From: Frondihabitans sp. PAMC 28766
GTDB taxonomy: Bacteria; Actinomycetota; Actinomycetes; Actinomycetales; Microbacteriaceae
Length of the DNA: 64,000 nucleotides
Direction: 5' to 3'
NCBI RefSeq assembly: GCF_001577365.1
Contig: NZ_CP014513.1
Location: forward strand, 3,038,001 to 3,102,000
Shown: piece after piece, positions 41,487 through 51,446 of the stretch
Layout: each line of letters opens with the position of its first letter
Numbering within the stretch: the first letter of the stretch is position 1
The notes under the pieces: generated by a model
The model's input: the letters and a program-made list of their open reading frames with translations, nothing else
What the model was told of the DNA's origin: nothing
Databases searched by the model: none
Position numbers and translations under genes: made by a program

Positions 41487-41557
41487 CGTGATTCCTTGTC
41501 GTAACTGGAAGTGCTGCGTGAAGGGCTTACAGGCCCCGTGGCTGGTGGTCGGCCTGC

Positions 41558-42352
41558 TCAGCCCGCGAGCTGAAGGCGGAGGTCGGCGAGTCTTGTCGAC
41601 ACGCTACCGTCGATGACCTCGTCGCCGACCTGCACTCGGAGACCTCCGAGGATCGCAGGGTCGATGACCTGGTTGACGGTGAGGCTGCGGCCGAACTGCT
41701 TGGCGAGCGATCGCTCGAGGCGAGTGATCTGCGCGGGTGCGATGGGCGCCGCGGTCGTGACGATCGCCACGAGCCCGTTCGCCTGGTCGGCCACGATGGC
41801 GGCCGCATTGCGCAACAGCTCGCCGATGCGACGGCCGCGAGGCTGCTGTACCAGCTGCGAGATGATCGAGATCGTCGCCTGCGACGCCTTGCCGTCGAGC
41901 AGACGACCCACGAGCGCCGACTTCGCCGGGCCGTCGCTGAGCTTGGTGCCCACCGCCAGCTCGAGGTTGGCGTCGGACGACACGACCTCGCCGAACGAGA
42001 ACAGCTCACCCTCGATCGAGACACCGGGTGCCGCCGACAGCGCGATCGCGCGGATGCCGATCTCCTCGACACCGGCCAGAAGGTCGGTGTGAGACGACCA
42101 GCGGGTGCCGACGATCGTGGTCAGCAGCGCGCGAGTCGACTCGTTGAACGCGTGGAACACACGATCGATGAACGCCTTCTTGCCGGTGACGTCTTCGGCC
42201 GGGTCGGCCAGGTAGGCCAGCAGCTTCGACGACGAGCCGATGATCCGGCCGGCGTCGAGCAGTTGCTCGCCCGTGGCCAGGTCGACAGCGCCGCCGAGGT
42301 CGGACAGCACATCGCGTGCGCCGGCCAGGGCCTCTCTGGTCATCGAACCCAT
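41558..42352 (-). CDS. atpH: F-type ATP synthase delta subunit
   Basis: 264 residues, longer than the about 180 of E. coli. Actinobacterial delta is often extended. The C-terminal OSCP signature ([25 protein letters not shown]) and N-terminal helical domain are clear. Peripheral stalk. It starts 2 nt after atpF. ATG codon 4 (MTREAL) is an alternative start. Confidence 0.93.
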   Translation of the reverse strand: MGSMTREALAGARDVLSDLGGAVDLATGEQLLDAGRIIGSSSKLLAYLADPAEDVTGKKAFIDRVFHAFNESTRALLTTIVGTRWSSHTDLLAGVEEIGIRAIALSAAPGVSIEGELFSFGEVVSSDANLELAVGTKLSDGPAKSALVGRLLDGKASQATISIISQLVQQPRGRRIGELLRNAAAIVADQANGLVAIVTTAAPIAPAQITRLERSLAKQFGRSLTVNQVIDPAILGGLRVQVGDEVIDGSVSTRLADLRLQLAG

Positions 42353-42354
42353 GG

Positions 42355-42909
42355 CTAGTTGCCTGCCTTCGACTGTTCGTCGGCCTCGAGCTCGGACAGG
42401 AAGCGGTCGACGATGGCCGAGGCCTTCTTGTCGTCGGTGAGGCTCTCGCCGATCACGCCGCTGGCCAGGTCGATCGCCAGCGAGCCGACCTCGCTGCGCA
42501 GCGAGACGAGAGCACTCTGGCGCTCGGCCTCGATCTGCGACTGCGCGTTGGCCGTGATGCGATCCGCGTCGGCCTGAGCCTGAGCGGTGACCTCTTTGCC
42601 GATGCGGGTGGCGTCGGTGCGGGCCTGCTCACGGATCTTGGCGGCCTCAGCGCGGGCGTCGGCGAGCTGCTTGTTGTACTCGTCGAGCGCTGCGGCGGCC
42701 TCAGCCTGAGCGTTCTCGGCCTTCTTGATGCCGCCCTCGATGACGTCGGCGCGCTCGTCGAGCATCTTCTGCATGCGCGGGATCGCGACGACGATGACGA
42801 CGACGAGGATGACGACGAAGCAGAGGCCACCCCAGATGAGGTCGGGGGTCTCGGGAATGAGCGGGTTCTGATCACCCGCCGCCACCACCAGGGAGTGTGC
42901 GCTAGACAT
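42355..42909 (-). CDS. atpF: F-type ATP synthase subunit b
   Basis: 184 residues. One N-terminal membrane helix (LIWGGLCFVVILVVVIVVAI, about 24-43) and a long Ala/Glu/Lys-rich coiled coil. Peripheral stalk of F0. Lies 9 nt after atpE. Confidence 0.95.
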   Translation of the reverse strand: MSSAHSLVVAAGDQNPLIPETPDLIWGGLCFVVILVVVIVVAIPRMQKMLDERADVIEGGIKKAENAQAEAAAALDEYNKQLADARAEAAKIREQARTDATRIGKEVTAQAQADADRITANAQSQIEAERQSALVSLRSEVGSLAIDLASGVIGESLTDDKKASAIVDRFLSELEADEQSKAGN

Positions 42910-42918
42910 GCGTCAGCC

Positions 42919-43203
<285 letters not shown>

Positions 43204-44025
43204 TTAGTGTTCGTCGTTCAGCGCGAGCTGAACGTAAACAGCGGTGAGCAGTGAGAAGACGTACGCCTGCAGGAAGCCGACGAACATCTCGAACAGGGTG
43301 AAGACGAAGCCGAAGGCGAGCGTCCCGATGCCGAAGAGAGCGAAGAGGTTGTGCGACTCGAAGAAGAAGAACGAAGTCGCGCCGAAGAACAGCACCAGCA
43401 GGAGGTGGCCGACGATCATGTTCATCAGCAGTCGCAGCGTCAGCGTGATCGGTCGCAGCACGAAGGTCGAGACGAACTCGATCGGCGTCACGATGATGTA
43501 GAGCGGCCACGGCACACCCGGGGGCACGAGGGCGTTCCTGAAGAACTTGCCCGGGTGCTTCTTGACGCCGGCGTAGATGAAGGCCACGTAGGCCACGATC
43601 GCGAGGATCGCGGGAACACCGATCAGTGAGGTGCCGGCGATGTTGATTCCGCCGATCACACCCGTGAGGTTGAAGAACAGCACCATGAAGAACACGGTGG
43701 TGAGCAGCGGCAGGAAGCGGCGACCGTCCTTCTTGCCGAGGATGTCGTTGGCGACGCTGCTCCGCACGAAGCCGAGCCCGAGCTCGACGACGCTCTGGAA
43801 GCGGCCGGGCACGAGCTTCATCTTGCGGGTGCCGAGGACGAAGATCAGCACGAGGATGATCGTCGCGAAGAATCGGGCGAGCATGATGCGGTTGATCTCG
43901 AAGGGCGTGCCGACGAACAGGAGACCCTGAGGGAAGAACTCAGTGATCGATGGGCCTTGGAAGCCCCCGCTGCTATCGCTCGCGGCGGCGAGAGGATGCA
44001 ACAGGGTGATGGCGTTAGCTAACAG
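43204..44025 (-). CDS. atpB: F-type ATP synthase subunit a
   Basis: About 273 residues from the proposed start. Proton channel of F0, with the essential Arg in MNMIVGHLLLVL/ITLTLRLLMN helix and HPGKFFRNALVPPGVPWPLYIIVTPIEFVSTFVLRPI. The start is uncertain. AGGAG at 44032-44036 lies 6 nt before CTG 44025, which I favour. GTG 44130 would add 35 unlike residues and TTG 44001 would remove 8. The upstream gap holds a hairpin (44135-44147) and a short overlapping frame. Confidence 0.9.
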   Translation of the reverse strand: MLANAITLLHPLAAASDSSGGFQGPSITEFFPQGLLFVGTPFEINRIMLARFFATIILVLIFVLGTRKMKLVPGRFQSVVELGLGFVRSSVANDILGKKDGRRFLPLLTTVFFMVLFFNLTGVIGGINIAGTSLIGVPAILAIVAYVAFIYAGVKKHPGKFFRNALVPPGVPWPLYIIVTPIEFVSTFVLRPITLTLRLLMNMIVGHLLLVLFFGATSFFFFESHNLFALFGIGTLAFGFVFTLFEMFVGFLQAYVFSLLTAVYVQLALNDEH

Positions 44026-44036
44026 CGCTATCTCCT
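44014..44036 (-). promoter_or_regulatory. atpB: atpB ribosome site with palindrome over the start
   Basis: AGGAG (44036-44032 on the minus strand) is followed by ATAGCG and then CTG. The 10-bp palindrome GTTAGCTAAC (44014-44023) begins right after the start position and could pair to limit initiation. Confidence 0.45.
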
Positions 44037-44231
44037 GATTCGGGACGCGGACACTCGATGTCGGGCACGGTTCAGCTTCGCGACCGATGTCGATCTTGGA
44101 ACGACACCTGTTGCTCAACACCCCGCGCACGACACCGCGAGACGCGGCGATGATCTATGGGGAAGCGACCCTTCGGCAGTAAACAGGCCGGGGACACGAA
44201 CAAATACAGCCTATCAACAGAATCGCCTGAG

Positions 44232-44272
44232 TCGAACCAAACGGGGGCCGGATCGCGCGATTTCTGGTTCGA
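44232..44272. repeat. inverted repeat after the AtpI-like gene
   Basis: TCGAACCA (44232-44239) and TGGTTCGA (44265-44272) are reverse complements around a spacer that holds the palindrome ATCGCGCGAT (44252-44261). It begins 2 nt after the AtpI-like stop, in the atpB leader. It may be a partial terminator or regulator of the atp genes. Confidence 0.5.
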
Positions 44273-44273
44273 A

Positions 44274-44750
44274 TCAATGGGTTTGGGAGCCCCTTTCGTC
44301 GCCCGGAAGGGCGATGTCGCTGACGTAGGGCATGCGAGAACGCGTGACGACGACGACGTCGACCACGAGGCTGCCCACGACACCGACCACGATGCTCACG
44401 AACATCACCAGGGTATTCACCCACGTCGCATCCTTCAAGAGGATCACGATGACCAGGAAGATGATGAACTTGAGCAACCAGCCACCGAGCACGATGCCGA
44501 AGAACGCCCCGCTGATGAGCGTTCCGCCCGAGACACGGAGGGCGAGCAGGATGCTCACAGCGGTGAGCCCGGTGAAGACGAGGGCGAGAGCCGTGCCGAT
44601 GAGGGCGCCGACGACACCCGTGGTGCCGACGGTCAGACCCCCGACGATGCAGCCGACCACCGCGATGCCGAGTGCGAGCAGGCTGCCGAGCCGCAGGATC
44701 CTGGTGTAGATGCGGTTGTTGGCCGGGTTCATCGTTGCGGGGGTGCTCAT
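44274..44750 (-). CDS. AtpI-like small membrane protein of the atp operon
   Basis: 158 residues with four membrane segments (about residues 20-130), rich in Val/Gly/Leu. It lies directly upstream of atpB, where AtpI/Rv1303-like proteins occur and help c-ring assembly. Sequence identity is not obvious, so the call rests on size, topology and position. It shares ATGA with the end of the WecA-like gene. Confidence 0.75.
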   Translation of the reverse strand: MSTPATMNPANNRIYTRILRLGSLLALGIAVVGCIVGGLTVGTTGVVGALIGTALALVFTGLTAVSILLALRVSGGTLISGAFFGIVLGGWLLKFIIFLVIVILLKDATWVNTLVMFVSIVVGVVGSLVVDVVVVTRSRMPYVSDIALPGDERGSQTH

Positions 44751-46132
44751 AGTGATCTCTCGGAGTCGTGGGCCGGCGAGGGCTTTGCGGAGGCCGCACC
44801 GGTCGATTTCGACGGCGAAGTGGCGGGGAGGGCAGCAGGCAGGCTCGGAGCGGGGCCGGTCTGCCCGCGGCGGGCCGTGACCACACTCCGCTCGTCGTCG
44901 ACGCTCGGCTTGGGCGCGGTGGCTGCGCGCCGGCCGCGCAGGTCGAGCGGGTCGAAGCGCTCGACGCTCGCGATGACGTCGTCGGCGACGGAGGTGGTCG
45001 CGACGTTCTGCGCGGCGATCTCGACGCGTTTGCGGCGGCTGAGGGGCGCGAGAGTGAGGGCGGCGCAGACCACGAGGCCCACGGCGAGGAAGACGAGCAC
45101 CCAGCGCGCAGGGATGAAGACGAACAGCAGGCAGCCGATCGAGACGACGGCTGTCCAGCCGTAGAAGATCAGGACCGCGTGGAAGTGCGAGTGGCCCATG
45201 TCGAGCAGGCGGTGGTGCAGGTGCTTCCGGTCGGCGCTGAACGGCGACTTGCCCGCGCTGACCCGGCGCAGCACTGCGAGCCCGAAGTCGAGAAGCGGCA
45301 CGATCAGGATCGCGAAGGGCAACAGGATCGGGATGAACGCGGGCAGCAGGGTCGAGCGGTCGGTCGAGGCGGGGTCGATGTTGCCCGTCACCGAGATGGC
45401 ACTCGTGGCCATGAGCATGCCGGTGAGCAGTGCGCCCGCGTCGCCCATGAACAGGCGAGCCGGGTGCCAGTTGAGCGGCAGGAAACCGAGGCACGCGCCG
45501 ATCAACACCGCGGTGATGAGGGCGGCGAGGTTGAAGTAGCCGTACTCGCTGCTGTTCGAGAGCACGAAGCTGTAGATGAAGAAGACGCCGTTGGCGATGA
45601 TCGTGACACCGGCGACCAGCCCGTCGAGACCGTCGATGAAGTTGACGGCGTTCATCACGAGCACGATTGCGAGCACCGTCAGGATCAGCGACATGTAGCT
45701 CGAGCCGATGGTGAGTCCGCCGATCGGCAGCGACACGAGCTGCACGCCCTGCCAGGCGAGAAGGCCGGCGGCGAGGATCTGGCCGGCCAGCTTGGTCATC
45801 CAGTCGAGATCCCAGAGGTCGTCGATGACCCCGATCAGGACGATGATTCCGGCGGCCGCGAGGATCGCGATCACGTGGCCCGGCTGCTCGAACACCAGCC
45901 GGAAGTAGTCGACGTGGGCGATCAGCGGGAAGACGAGCCACGCGGAGAGCAGGGCGACGACGACGCCCGCGAACATGGCGATGCCACCAAGTCGGGGCGT
46001 GGGGTTGGTGTGGACGTCGCGCGCCCGGATCTTGGGGGCGAGCCGGTACTTCGTGCCGAGTCGCCAGGCGAGCACGGACAGCGCGAAGCTGACGACGGCC
46101 GAGATGGCGGCGGCCAGCAGGTAGTACCTCAC
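44747..46132 (-). CDS. WecA/MraY-family polyprenyl-phosphate GlcNAc-1-phosphate transferase
   Basis: 461 residues, about eleven membrane helices. Glycosyltransferase family 4 motifs: HTNPTPRLGG, VNFIDGLDGLVAG and ARLFMGDAGALLTG, with the cytoplasmic DRKHLHHRLL. It transfers sugar-1-phosphate to decaprenyl or undecaprenyl phosphate for cell-wall glycan. The C-terminal about 90 residues after the last helix are a Pro/Ala/Ser-rich cytoplasmic tail. In Mycobacterium the homologue (Rv1302) also lies just before the atp genes. GTG start with a GAGG site 8 nt upstream. Confidence 0.9.
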   Translation of the reverse strand: MRYYLLAAAISAVVSFALSVLAWRLGTKYRLAPKIRARDVHTNPTPRLGGIAMFAGVVVALLSAWLVFPLIAHVDYFRLVFEQPGHVIAILAAAGIIVLIGVIDDLWDLDWMTKLAGQILAAGLLAWQGVQLVSLPIGGLTIGSSYMSLILTVLAIVLVMNAVNFIDGLDGLVAGVTIIANGVFFIYSFVLSNSSEYGYFNLAALITAVLIGACLGFLPLNWHPARLFMGDAGALLTGMLMATSAISVTGNIDPASTDRSTLLPAFIPILLPFAILIVPLLDFGLAVLRRVSAGKSPFSADRKHLHHRLLDMGHSHFHAVLIFYGWTAVVSIGCLLFVFIPARWVLVFLAVGLVVCAALTLAPLSRRKRVEIAAQNVATTSVADDVIASVERFDPLDLRGRRAATAPKPSVDDERSVVTARRGQTGPAPSLPAALPATSPSKSTGAASAKPSPAHDSERSL

Positions 46133-46157
46133 GGAGAGACCTCAAGTGAGCCGGCTG

Positions 46158-46835
46158 TCATACGACCACGTCGCTTCCGGCCACCCGTCGGATGTCGTCG
46201 TCCGAGATGACCCCGTGGCGCACGATCCGCAGCACTCCCTCGTCGGCTGCCGTGGCGTCGATGATGGTCGAACCGGAGTTCGCGCCGGGGCGCCTCTCGT
46301 AGCCGAGACCCGCCTGGCCGCCGTCGAGGTAGACCTCGACCGACTCCCCCAGCATCTGGGCGGCCTCGGCCGCCGTCAGAGCCGCCGGCTTGCCCGTGAG
46401 GTTGGCGCTGGAGACGGCGAGCGGCCCGGTCTCTTCGAGCAGCTCGAGCACGAGCCGGTTGCTCGGCTGGCGAAGGGCGACGGTGCCGCGGGTCTCACCC
46501 AGATCCCACGCGAGCGACGCCTGTGCTCGCAGGATCACGGTCAGGCCGCCCGGCCAGAACTCGTCGAGCAGCGGCTGGATCAGGTCGGGAACCGACTCGG
46601 TCAGGGCCGCGAGGGTCTCGGGGCCCTTGACGAGCACTGGCGGCGGCGACTGGCGTGTGCGCCCCTTGGCGTCGAGGAGGCGCTGCACGGCCGCGGAGTC
46701 GAACGCGTCGGCCGCGAGGCCGTAGACGGTGTCGGTCGGGAGCACGACGAGTTCGCCGCGAGAGATCGCTTGGCGGGCGAGGCGCATCCCGGTGAGGAGG
46801 TCGGCGTCGACGGTGCAGTCGTAGATGGTAGGCAT
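46158..46835 (-). CDS. L-threonylcarbamoyladenylate synthase (Sua5/YciO/YrdC family)
   Basis: 225 residues. It makes threonylcarbamoyl-AMP for tRNA t6A37 modification. Motifs: LVVLPTDTVYGLAADAF, KGRTRQSPPPVLV, WPGGLTVIL, and VSSANLTGKPA. The ATG at 46835 follows TACAAT by 10 nt; the longer frame from 46898 adds residues unlike the family. It lies downstream of prmC as in many actinobacteria. Confidence 0.92.
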   Translation of the reverse strand: MPTIYDCTVDADLLTGMRLARQAISRGELVVLPTDTVYGLAADAFDSAAVQRLLDAKGRTRQSPPPVLVKGPETLAALTESVPDLIQPLLDEFWPGGLTVILRAQASLAWDLGETRGTVALRQPSNRLVLELLEETGPLAVSSANLTGKPAALTAAEAAQMLGESVEVYLDGGQAGLGYERRPGANSGSTIIDATAADEGVLRIVRHGVISDDDIRRVAGSDVVV

Positions 46836-46845
46836 GACCTGCGCA

Positions 46846-46851
46846 ATTGTA
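46846..46851 (-). promoter_or_regulatory. -10 element for the Sua5 gene
   Basis: The minus strand reads TACAAT 10 nt before the ATG at 46835, giving an expected 5' leader of only a few bases. Confidence 0.45.
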
Positions 46852-46894
46852 GTGGGCGGGGGCGTGGCCACTTCTGAGGGCTCGCCCAGGGCTG

Positions 46895-47773
46895 TCACCG
46901 GAGGGCGGTGGTGGTGCGATCCCGCCGGGTGAGGTCGGGGTGCGTGGCGGTGGCGCGCCAGCCGTCGGCGTCCAGCAGCGCCCGGATACGCGAGCCCTGC
47001 TCTTCGCCGTGCTCGATGACCAGGGTGCCGCCGGGCACGAGCAGCCGGAGGGCGCGCTGCGAGAGGCTGCGGATCACGTCGAAGCCGTCTGCGCCCCCGT
47101 AGAGCGCGAGGGCAGGATCGAACAGGCGCACCTCGGCGTCGCGCGGCACCATGCCGTCGGGGATGTACGGCGGGTTCGACACCACGACCGCGACCCTCCC
47201 GTCGAGTTCGGGGAATGCCTCGGCCAGGTCGCCGACGAAGAGCTCGACGTGGGCGCCGGTGGACTGGATGTTGCGGCGCGTCCAGACGGCGGCTTCGGGC
47301 GACAGCTCGACCGCGTAGACCGTGGCACGGGGCACCTCGGTGGCGATCGCGAGGGCGAGCGCGCCGCTGCCGGTGCCGAGGTCGATGGCGATCGGGTTCT
47401 CTTCGGCGCGGGTCGACACCGCGTCGATGGCGATCTGCGCGACACCCTCGGTCTCGGGCCGCGGCACGAACACGCCGGGGCCGACGTGCAGCTCGAGCGC
47501 TCGGAAGGGCGCGAGGCCGGTGAGGTGCTGAAGGGGCTCGCGATGGGCGCGTCGATCGAGCAGGGCGGCGAAGTGCGCGGCGTCGTCGCCCGAGACCGTG
47601 CCGCCGACGAGCGCCTGGACCGCGACCTCGCCGCGGCCGAGGCCGAGCACGTGCGCAAGCAGCAGCTCGGCGTCGACGGCGGGCGAAGGGATACCGGCCT
47701 GCGTCAGGATCCTGCGCCCCTCGGCGAGGAGGGAGGAGACCGAGACCGGGCCGTCGGTCGCGGGCGGAGTCAC
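46895..47773 (-). CDS. prmC: peptide chain release factor N5-glutamine methyltransferase
   Basis: 292 residues. Methylates the GGQ glutamine of release factors. SAM site DLGTGSGALALAIA, catalytic VVSNPPYIP (NPPY). It follows prfA, whose product is its substrate, with a 1-nt TAGTG overlap that sets the GTG start at 47773. Confidence 0.94.
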   Translation of the reverse strand: MTPPATDGPVSVSSLLAEGRRILTQAGIPSPAVDAELLLAHVLGLGRGEVAVQALVGGTVSGDDAAHFAALLDRRAHREPLQHLTGLAPFRALELHVGPGVFVPRPETEGVAQIAIDAVSTRAEENPIAIDLGTGSGALALAIATEVPRATVYAVELSPEAAVWTRRNIQSTGAHVELFVGDLAEAFPELDGRVAVVVSNPPYIPDGMVPRDAEVRLFDPALALYGGADGFDVIRSLSQRALRLLVPGGTLVIEHGEEQGSRIRALLDADGWRATATHPDLTRRDRTTTALR

Positions 47774-48852
47774 TAGCCCTGGTCGCCGATGTCGGCCAGC
47801 TGCGCCTCTTCGTCGGCGAGGATGCACGACTGGACGACCGGCTCGAGAGCGCCGTCCATCACGGCGTCGAGGTTGTACGCCTTGTAGCCCGTGCGGTGGT
47901 CGGCGATCCGGTTTTCGGGGAAGTTGTACGTGCGGATGCGCTCGGACCGGTCCATGCCCCGGATCTGGCTCTTGCGCGCGTCCGACGCGACCGCAGCCTG
48001 CTCTTCGGCCTGGCGGGCGAGGATGCGGGCACGAAGCACGCGCATGCCGGCCTCGCGGTTCTGCAGCTGCGACTTCTCGTTCTGCATGGCCACGACGATG
48101 CCGGTCGGAAGGTGCGTGATGCGCACCGCCGAGTCGGTCGTGTTGACCGACTGGCCGCCGGGGCCCGACGAGCGGTAGACGTCGATCTTGAGGTCGTTCT
48201 GGTTGATCTCGACCTCTTCGGGCTCGTCGACCTCGGGGAAGACGAGCACGCCGGTCGTCGAGGTGTGGATGCGCCCCTGCGACTCGGTCGCCGGCACCCG
48301 CTGCACGCGGTGCACGCCGCCCTCGTACTTGAGGTGCGCCCAGACGCCCTGAGCCGGATCGTTCGACGACGACTTGATCGCCACCTGGACGTTCTTGTAG
48401 CCGCCCAGATCGGACTCGTCGCGTTCGAGCAGCTCGGTCTTCCAGCCCTTCGACTCGGCGTAGTGCGTGTACATGCGCAGGAGGTCGGCTGCGAAGAGCG
48501 CGCTCTCGGCGCCGCCCTCGCCGCCCTTGATCTCCATGATCACATCACGGCCGTCGTCAGGATCACGAGGGATCAGGAGGCGACGCAGCTTCTCTTCGCT
48601 CGCCGCCAGAGACTCCTCGAGAGCCGGGACCTCGGCGGCGAACGCCTCGTCCTCGCCCGCGAGCTCGCGGGCGGCCTCGAGATCGGAGGCGCCCTGCGTC
48701 CACGCCGAGTGCGCAGCCACGATTCGACTGAGCTCGGCGTACCGGCGGTTGATCTTCTTGGCTCGGGCCGCATCCGCGTGAACGGCAGGGTCAGAGAGCT
48801 GAACCTGCAGATCGTCGTGCTCGGCCAGCAGCACTGCCACTGACTCGAACAC
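47773..48852 (-). CDS. prfA: peptide chain release factor 1
   Basis: 359 residues. Recognises UAA/UAG. The GGQ motif [20 protein letters not shown] is present. The usual PxT codon-recognition region reads [14 protein letters not shown]. It lies 2 nt after rho and overlaps prmC. Confidence 0.96.
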   Translation of the reverse strand: MFESVAVLLAEHDDLQVQLSDPAVHADAARAKKINRRYAELSRIVAAHSAWTQGASDLEAARELAGEDEAFAAEVPALEESLAASEEKLRRLLIPRDPDDGRDVIMEIKGGEGGAESALFAADLLRMYTHYAESKGWKTELLERDESDLGGYKNVQVAIKSSSNDPAQGVWAHLKYEGGVHRVQRVPATESQGRIHTSTTGVLVFPEVDEPEEVEINQNDLKIDVYRSSGPGGQSVNTTDSAVRITHLPTGIVVAMQNEKSQLQNREAGMRVLRARILARQAEEQAAVASDARKSQIRGMDRSERIRTYNFPENRIADHRTGYKAYNLDAVMDGALEPVVQSCILADEEAQLADIGDQG

Positions 48853-48854
48853 GA

Positions 48855-51266
48855 TTACTCCTGGTGGCCGTTGGCGGCCGGAACCGACTTCTGCACCTGC
48901 ACCAGGAACTCGACGTTCGACTGCGTCTCTTTGAGGTTGCGCAGCACGATCTCGAGCGCCTGCTGCTGGTCGAGACCCGCGAGGGCACGGCGGAGGCGCC
49001 AGGTGATCTTGACCTCGTCAGGGCTGAGCAGCATCTCTTCGCGACGCGTGCCCGAGGCGTTGACGTCGACGGCGGGGAAGATGCGCTTGTCGGCCAGGTG
49101 GCGCGAGAGGCGCAACTCCATGTTGCCGGTGCCCTTGAACTCCTCGAAGATCACTTCGTCCATCTTCGAGCCGGTCTCGACGAGGGCTGTGGCCAGGATC
49201 GTGAGCGAGCCGCCGTTCTCGATGTTGCGAGCGGCGCCGAAGAAGCGCTTCGGCGGGTAGAGCACCGACGAGTCGACACCACCCGAGAGCACACGGCCGG
49301 ACGCCGGGGTCGAGAGGTTGTAGGCGCGGCCGAGACGGGTGATGGAGTCGAGCAGCACGACGACGTCGTGGCCCAGCTCGACGAGGCGCTTGGCGCGCTC
49401 GATGGCGAGCTCGGCGACCGTGGTGTGGTCTTCGGCAGGGCGGTCGAAGGTCGAGGCGATGACCTCGCCCTTCACCGTGCGCTGCATGTCGGTGACTTCT
49501 TCGGGGCGCTCGTCGACCAGGACGACCATGAGGTGGACCTCGGGGTTGTTCTGGGCGATTGCGTTGGCGATGGCCTGCAGCACCAGCGTCTTGCCGGCCT
49601 TCGGCGGCGACACGATCAGGCCGCGCTGGCCCTTGCCGATCGGCGACACGAGGTCGATGATGCGGGTCGAGAGCTTCGACTGCTCGGTCTCGAGGCGCAG
49701 GCGCTCCTGCGGGTAGAGCGGCGTGAGCTTGGAGAACTCGACGCGCTTGGCGGCGTCGTCGATGGTCTGGCCGTTGATCGAGTCGATCTTGACGATCGCG
49801 TTGTACTTCTGACGACCCTGCTGGTTGTCGCCCTCGCGCGGCTGGCGGATGGCGCCGACGATCGCGTCGCCCTTGCGGAGGTGGTACTTCTTGACCTGAC
49901 CGAGCGAGACGTAGACGTCGCTGGCGCCGGGCAGGTAGCCGGTGGTGCGGACGAAGGCGTAGTTGTCGAGCACGTCGAGGATGCCGGCGACCGGGATCAG
50001 CACGTCGTCTTCGGTGATCTCGGGCTCGAAGTCGTCGTTCTGGTTCGAGCGGCCGCGCTTGCGGTCGCGCTGACGGTTTCGGCCCGAACGGCTGTCGTTA
50101 TCGCCGCTCTGCTGCGCGGCGGCCTGGTCTTTCTGAGCCTGGTTGCCCTGCTGAGCCTGCTGGCGGCGGTCGTCGCCGGCATCGCTGTCCTGCTGGCTGT
50201 TCTGCTGGGCGTTGTTCTGCTGTGCGGCCTGCTGGTTGCCTTGCTGACCGCCGTTCTGCTGGTTGCCGCCCTGCTGGTTGCTGCCGTTCTGCTGGTTGCT
50301 GCCGTTCTGCTGGTTGCCGCCCTGCTGGTTGCCGCCCTGCTGGTTGCCGTTCTGGCGGTCGCCCCGGTTGCGGTTGCGGTTGCGACGGCTGCCGCCCTGC
50401 TGCTGGCCCTGGTCCGCGCCTTTGTCGGAGTTCTGCGCGGCGGCTTCGGTCTCTGTCGCGGCATTGGTGGCGCCCTCGGCGTCGCCCGACTCGACACGCT
50501 GCGTGGCAGCCTCGGCGGCGGCCTCGGCCTCGCGCTGCTCGCGGAGGCGAGACTGCTCGGCGCGGGTGCGGTCGGCGCGCGACTGCCGCGGCGGCAGATC
50601 GAGAGTGATCTCGGGCTTTGCCTCGGCAGCGGTCGTGTCTTCGGCCGCGGCCTCGGTCGCCTTCGCTGCGGTGGCGTCGGTCGCACGGCGCGAGCCGCGG
50701 CGACGGCGGCCACCCTCGGCGGGAGCCGAAGCGGTCTCGGCGGTGGGCGCGGTGGCCTTGGTCGACACGACGGCTGCGTCACTGTCGGCCGCGATGGCCT
50801 CGGCCGAGGCGGGCACTGCTGTCTCGGCAGGAAGCTCGATCAGCGGGGCGACGCCGGAGTCACCCTGGTTGGCGTGGCCGGACGCGGACACCGGTGCGGT
50901 TGCACCGGCGCTGCTCGCGCGGCGCGGGGCGCGCTTCGCGCGGGTCGGCGCGGCGGCGGCCGGAGCCTCGGCAGCGGCGGCCTCGGCAGCAGGCGCCTCG
51001 ACGGTGCGGGGCGCGGCGGCCGGCTCGTCGAGCGTGGGCTGCGCGGCGGCAGCGGCCTCGTCGGAGGCAGCGCCATCGGCGACGGCCTTGACGATCGCGG
51101 GCACCTCGACGCCGGGCACGCCCTGCGCTGCGGCGATGGCCGCGACGAGGTCGCCCTTGCGCAGCTTGGAGATGCCGCTGATGCCGAGAGTCGAGGCGAT
51201 GGCCTGGAGTTCGGGAAGCCGCTTCGCCGTGAGGGAGGCGACGGACTCGGTGATGTTGTCGGTCAA
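48855..51266 (-). CDS. rho: transcription termination factor Rho with long disordered N-terminal insert
   Basis: 803 residues against about 420 in E. coli. Residues about 1-50 are the Rho_N helical domain ([28 protein letters not shown]). Residues about 60-405 are low complexity: Ala/Glu-rich, then Gln/Asn/Gly-rich tandem repeats (about 304-345), then Arg/Asp-rich. The core follows with the RNA-binding domain ([23 protein letters not shown]), P-loop [11 protein letters not shown], Walker [11 protein letters not shown] and [12 protein letters not shown]. The TTG start has AAAGGA 9 nt upstream; no better in-frame start exists nearby. The 180-nt gap before it holds no clear gene. Confidence 0.94.
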   Translation of the reverse strand: MTDNITESVASLTAKRLPELQAIASTLGISGISKLRKGDLVAAIAAAQGVPGVEVPAIVKAVADGAASDEAAAAAQPTLDEPAAAPRTVEAPAAEAAAAEAPAAAAPTRAKRAPRRASSAGATAPVSASGHANQGDSGVAPLIELPAETAVPASAEAIAADSDAAVVSTKATAPTAETASAPAEGGRRRRGSRRATDATAAKATEAAAEDTTAAEAKPEITLDLPPRQSRADRTRAEQSRLREQREAEAAAEAATQRVESGDAEGATNAATETEAAAQNSDKGADQGQQQGGSRRNRNRNRGDRQNGNQQGGNQQGGNQQNGSNQQNGSNQQGGNQQNGGQQGNQQAAQQNNAQQNSQQDSDAGDDRRQQAQQGNQAQKDQAAAQQSGDNDSRSGRNRQRDRKRGRSNQNDDFEPEITEDDVLIPVAGILDVLDNYAFVRTTGYLPGASDVYVSLGQVKKYHLRKGDAIVGAIRQPREGDNQQGRQKYNAIVKIDSINGQTIDDAAKRVEFSKLTPLYPQERLRLETEQSKLSTRIIDLVSPIGKGQRGLIVSPPKAGKTLVLQAIANAIAQNNPEVHLMVVLVDERPEEVTDMQRTVKGEVIASTFDRPAEDHTTVAELAIERAKRLVELGHDVVVLLDSITRLGRAYNLSTPASGRVLSGGVDSSVLYPPKRFFGAARNIENGGSLTILATALVETGSKMDEVIFEEFKGTGNMELRLSRHLADKRIFPAVDVNASGTRREEMLLSPDEVKITWRLRRALAGLDQQQALEIVLRNLKETQSNVEFLVQVQKSVPAANGHQE
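50230..50355. repeat. rho: tandem CTGCTGGTTGC-type repeat array within rho
   Basis: Units of 15-18 bp built on CTGCTGGTTGCCGCC or CTGCTGGTTGCTGCCGTT recur about seven times. On the coding strand they give GGNQQ and GSNQQN repeats. Confidence 0.8.
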
Positions 51267-51446
51267 GAGATGGGTTCCTTTCGCTCCCCCGCGCGGATCG
51301 GCGGGGGTGAGCCGGTCGTGCCTTGGGCAACGACCACGCGCAGGCTTACATCTCTCTGGGGATTGTGCGGTTGCACATCGAAGGGAGAAGGTGCGCGCTG
51401 GGGTGAGTACAGGAGAAACGTGCAACCCGGGCTTCACGGCACATGC

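Noticed and set aside
51267..51446. Possible regulatory RNA or terminator in the gap before rho
   Set aside because: Only a weak imperfect palindrome around CCCGGG was found, with no T-tract and no recognisable riboswitch pattern.
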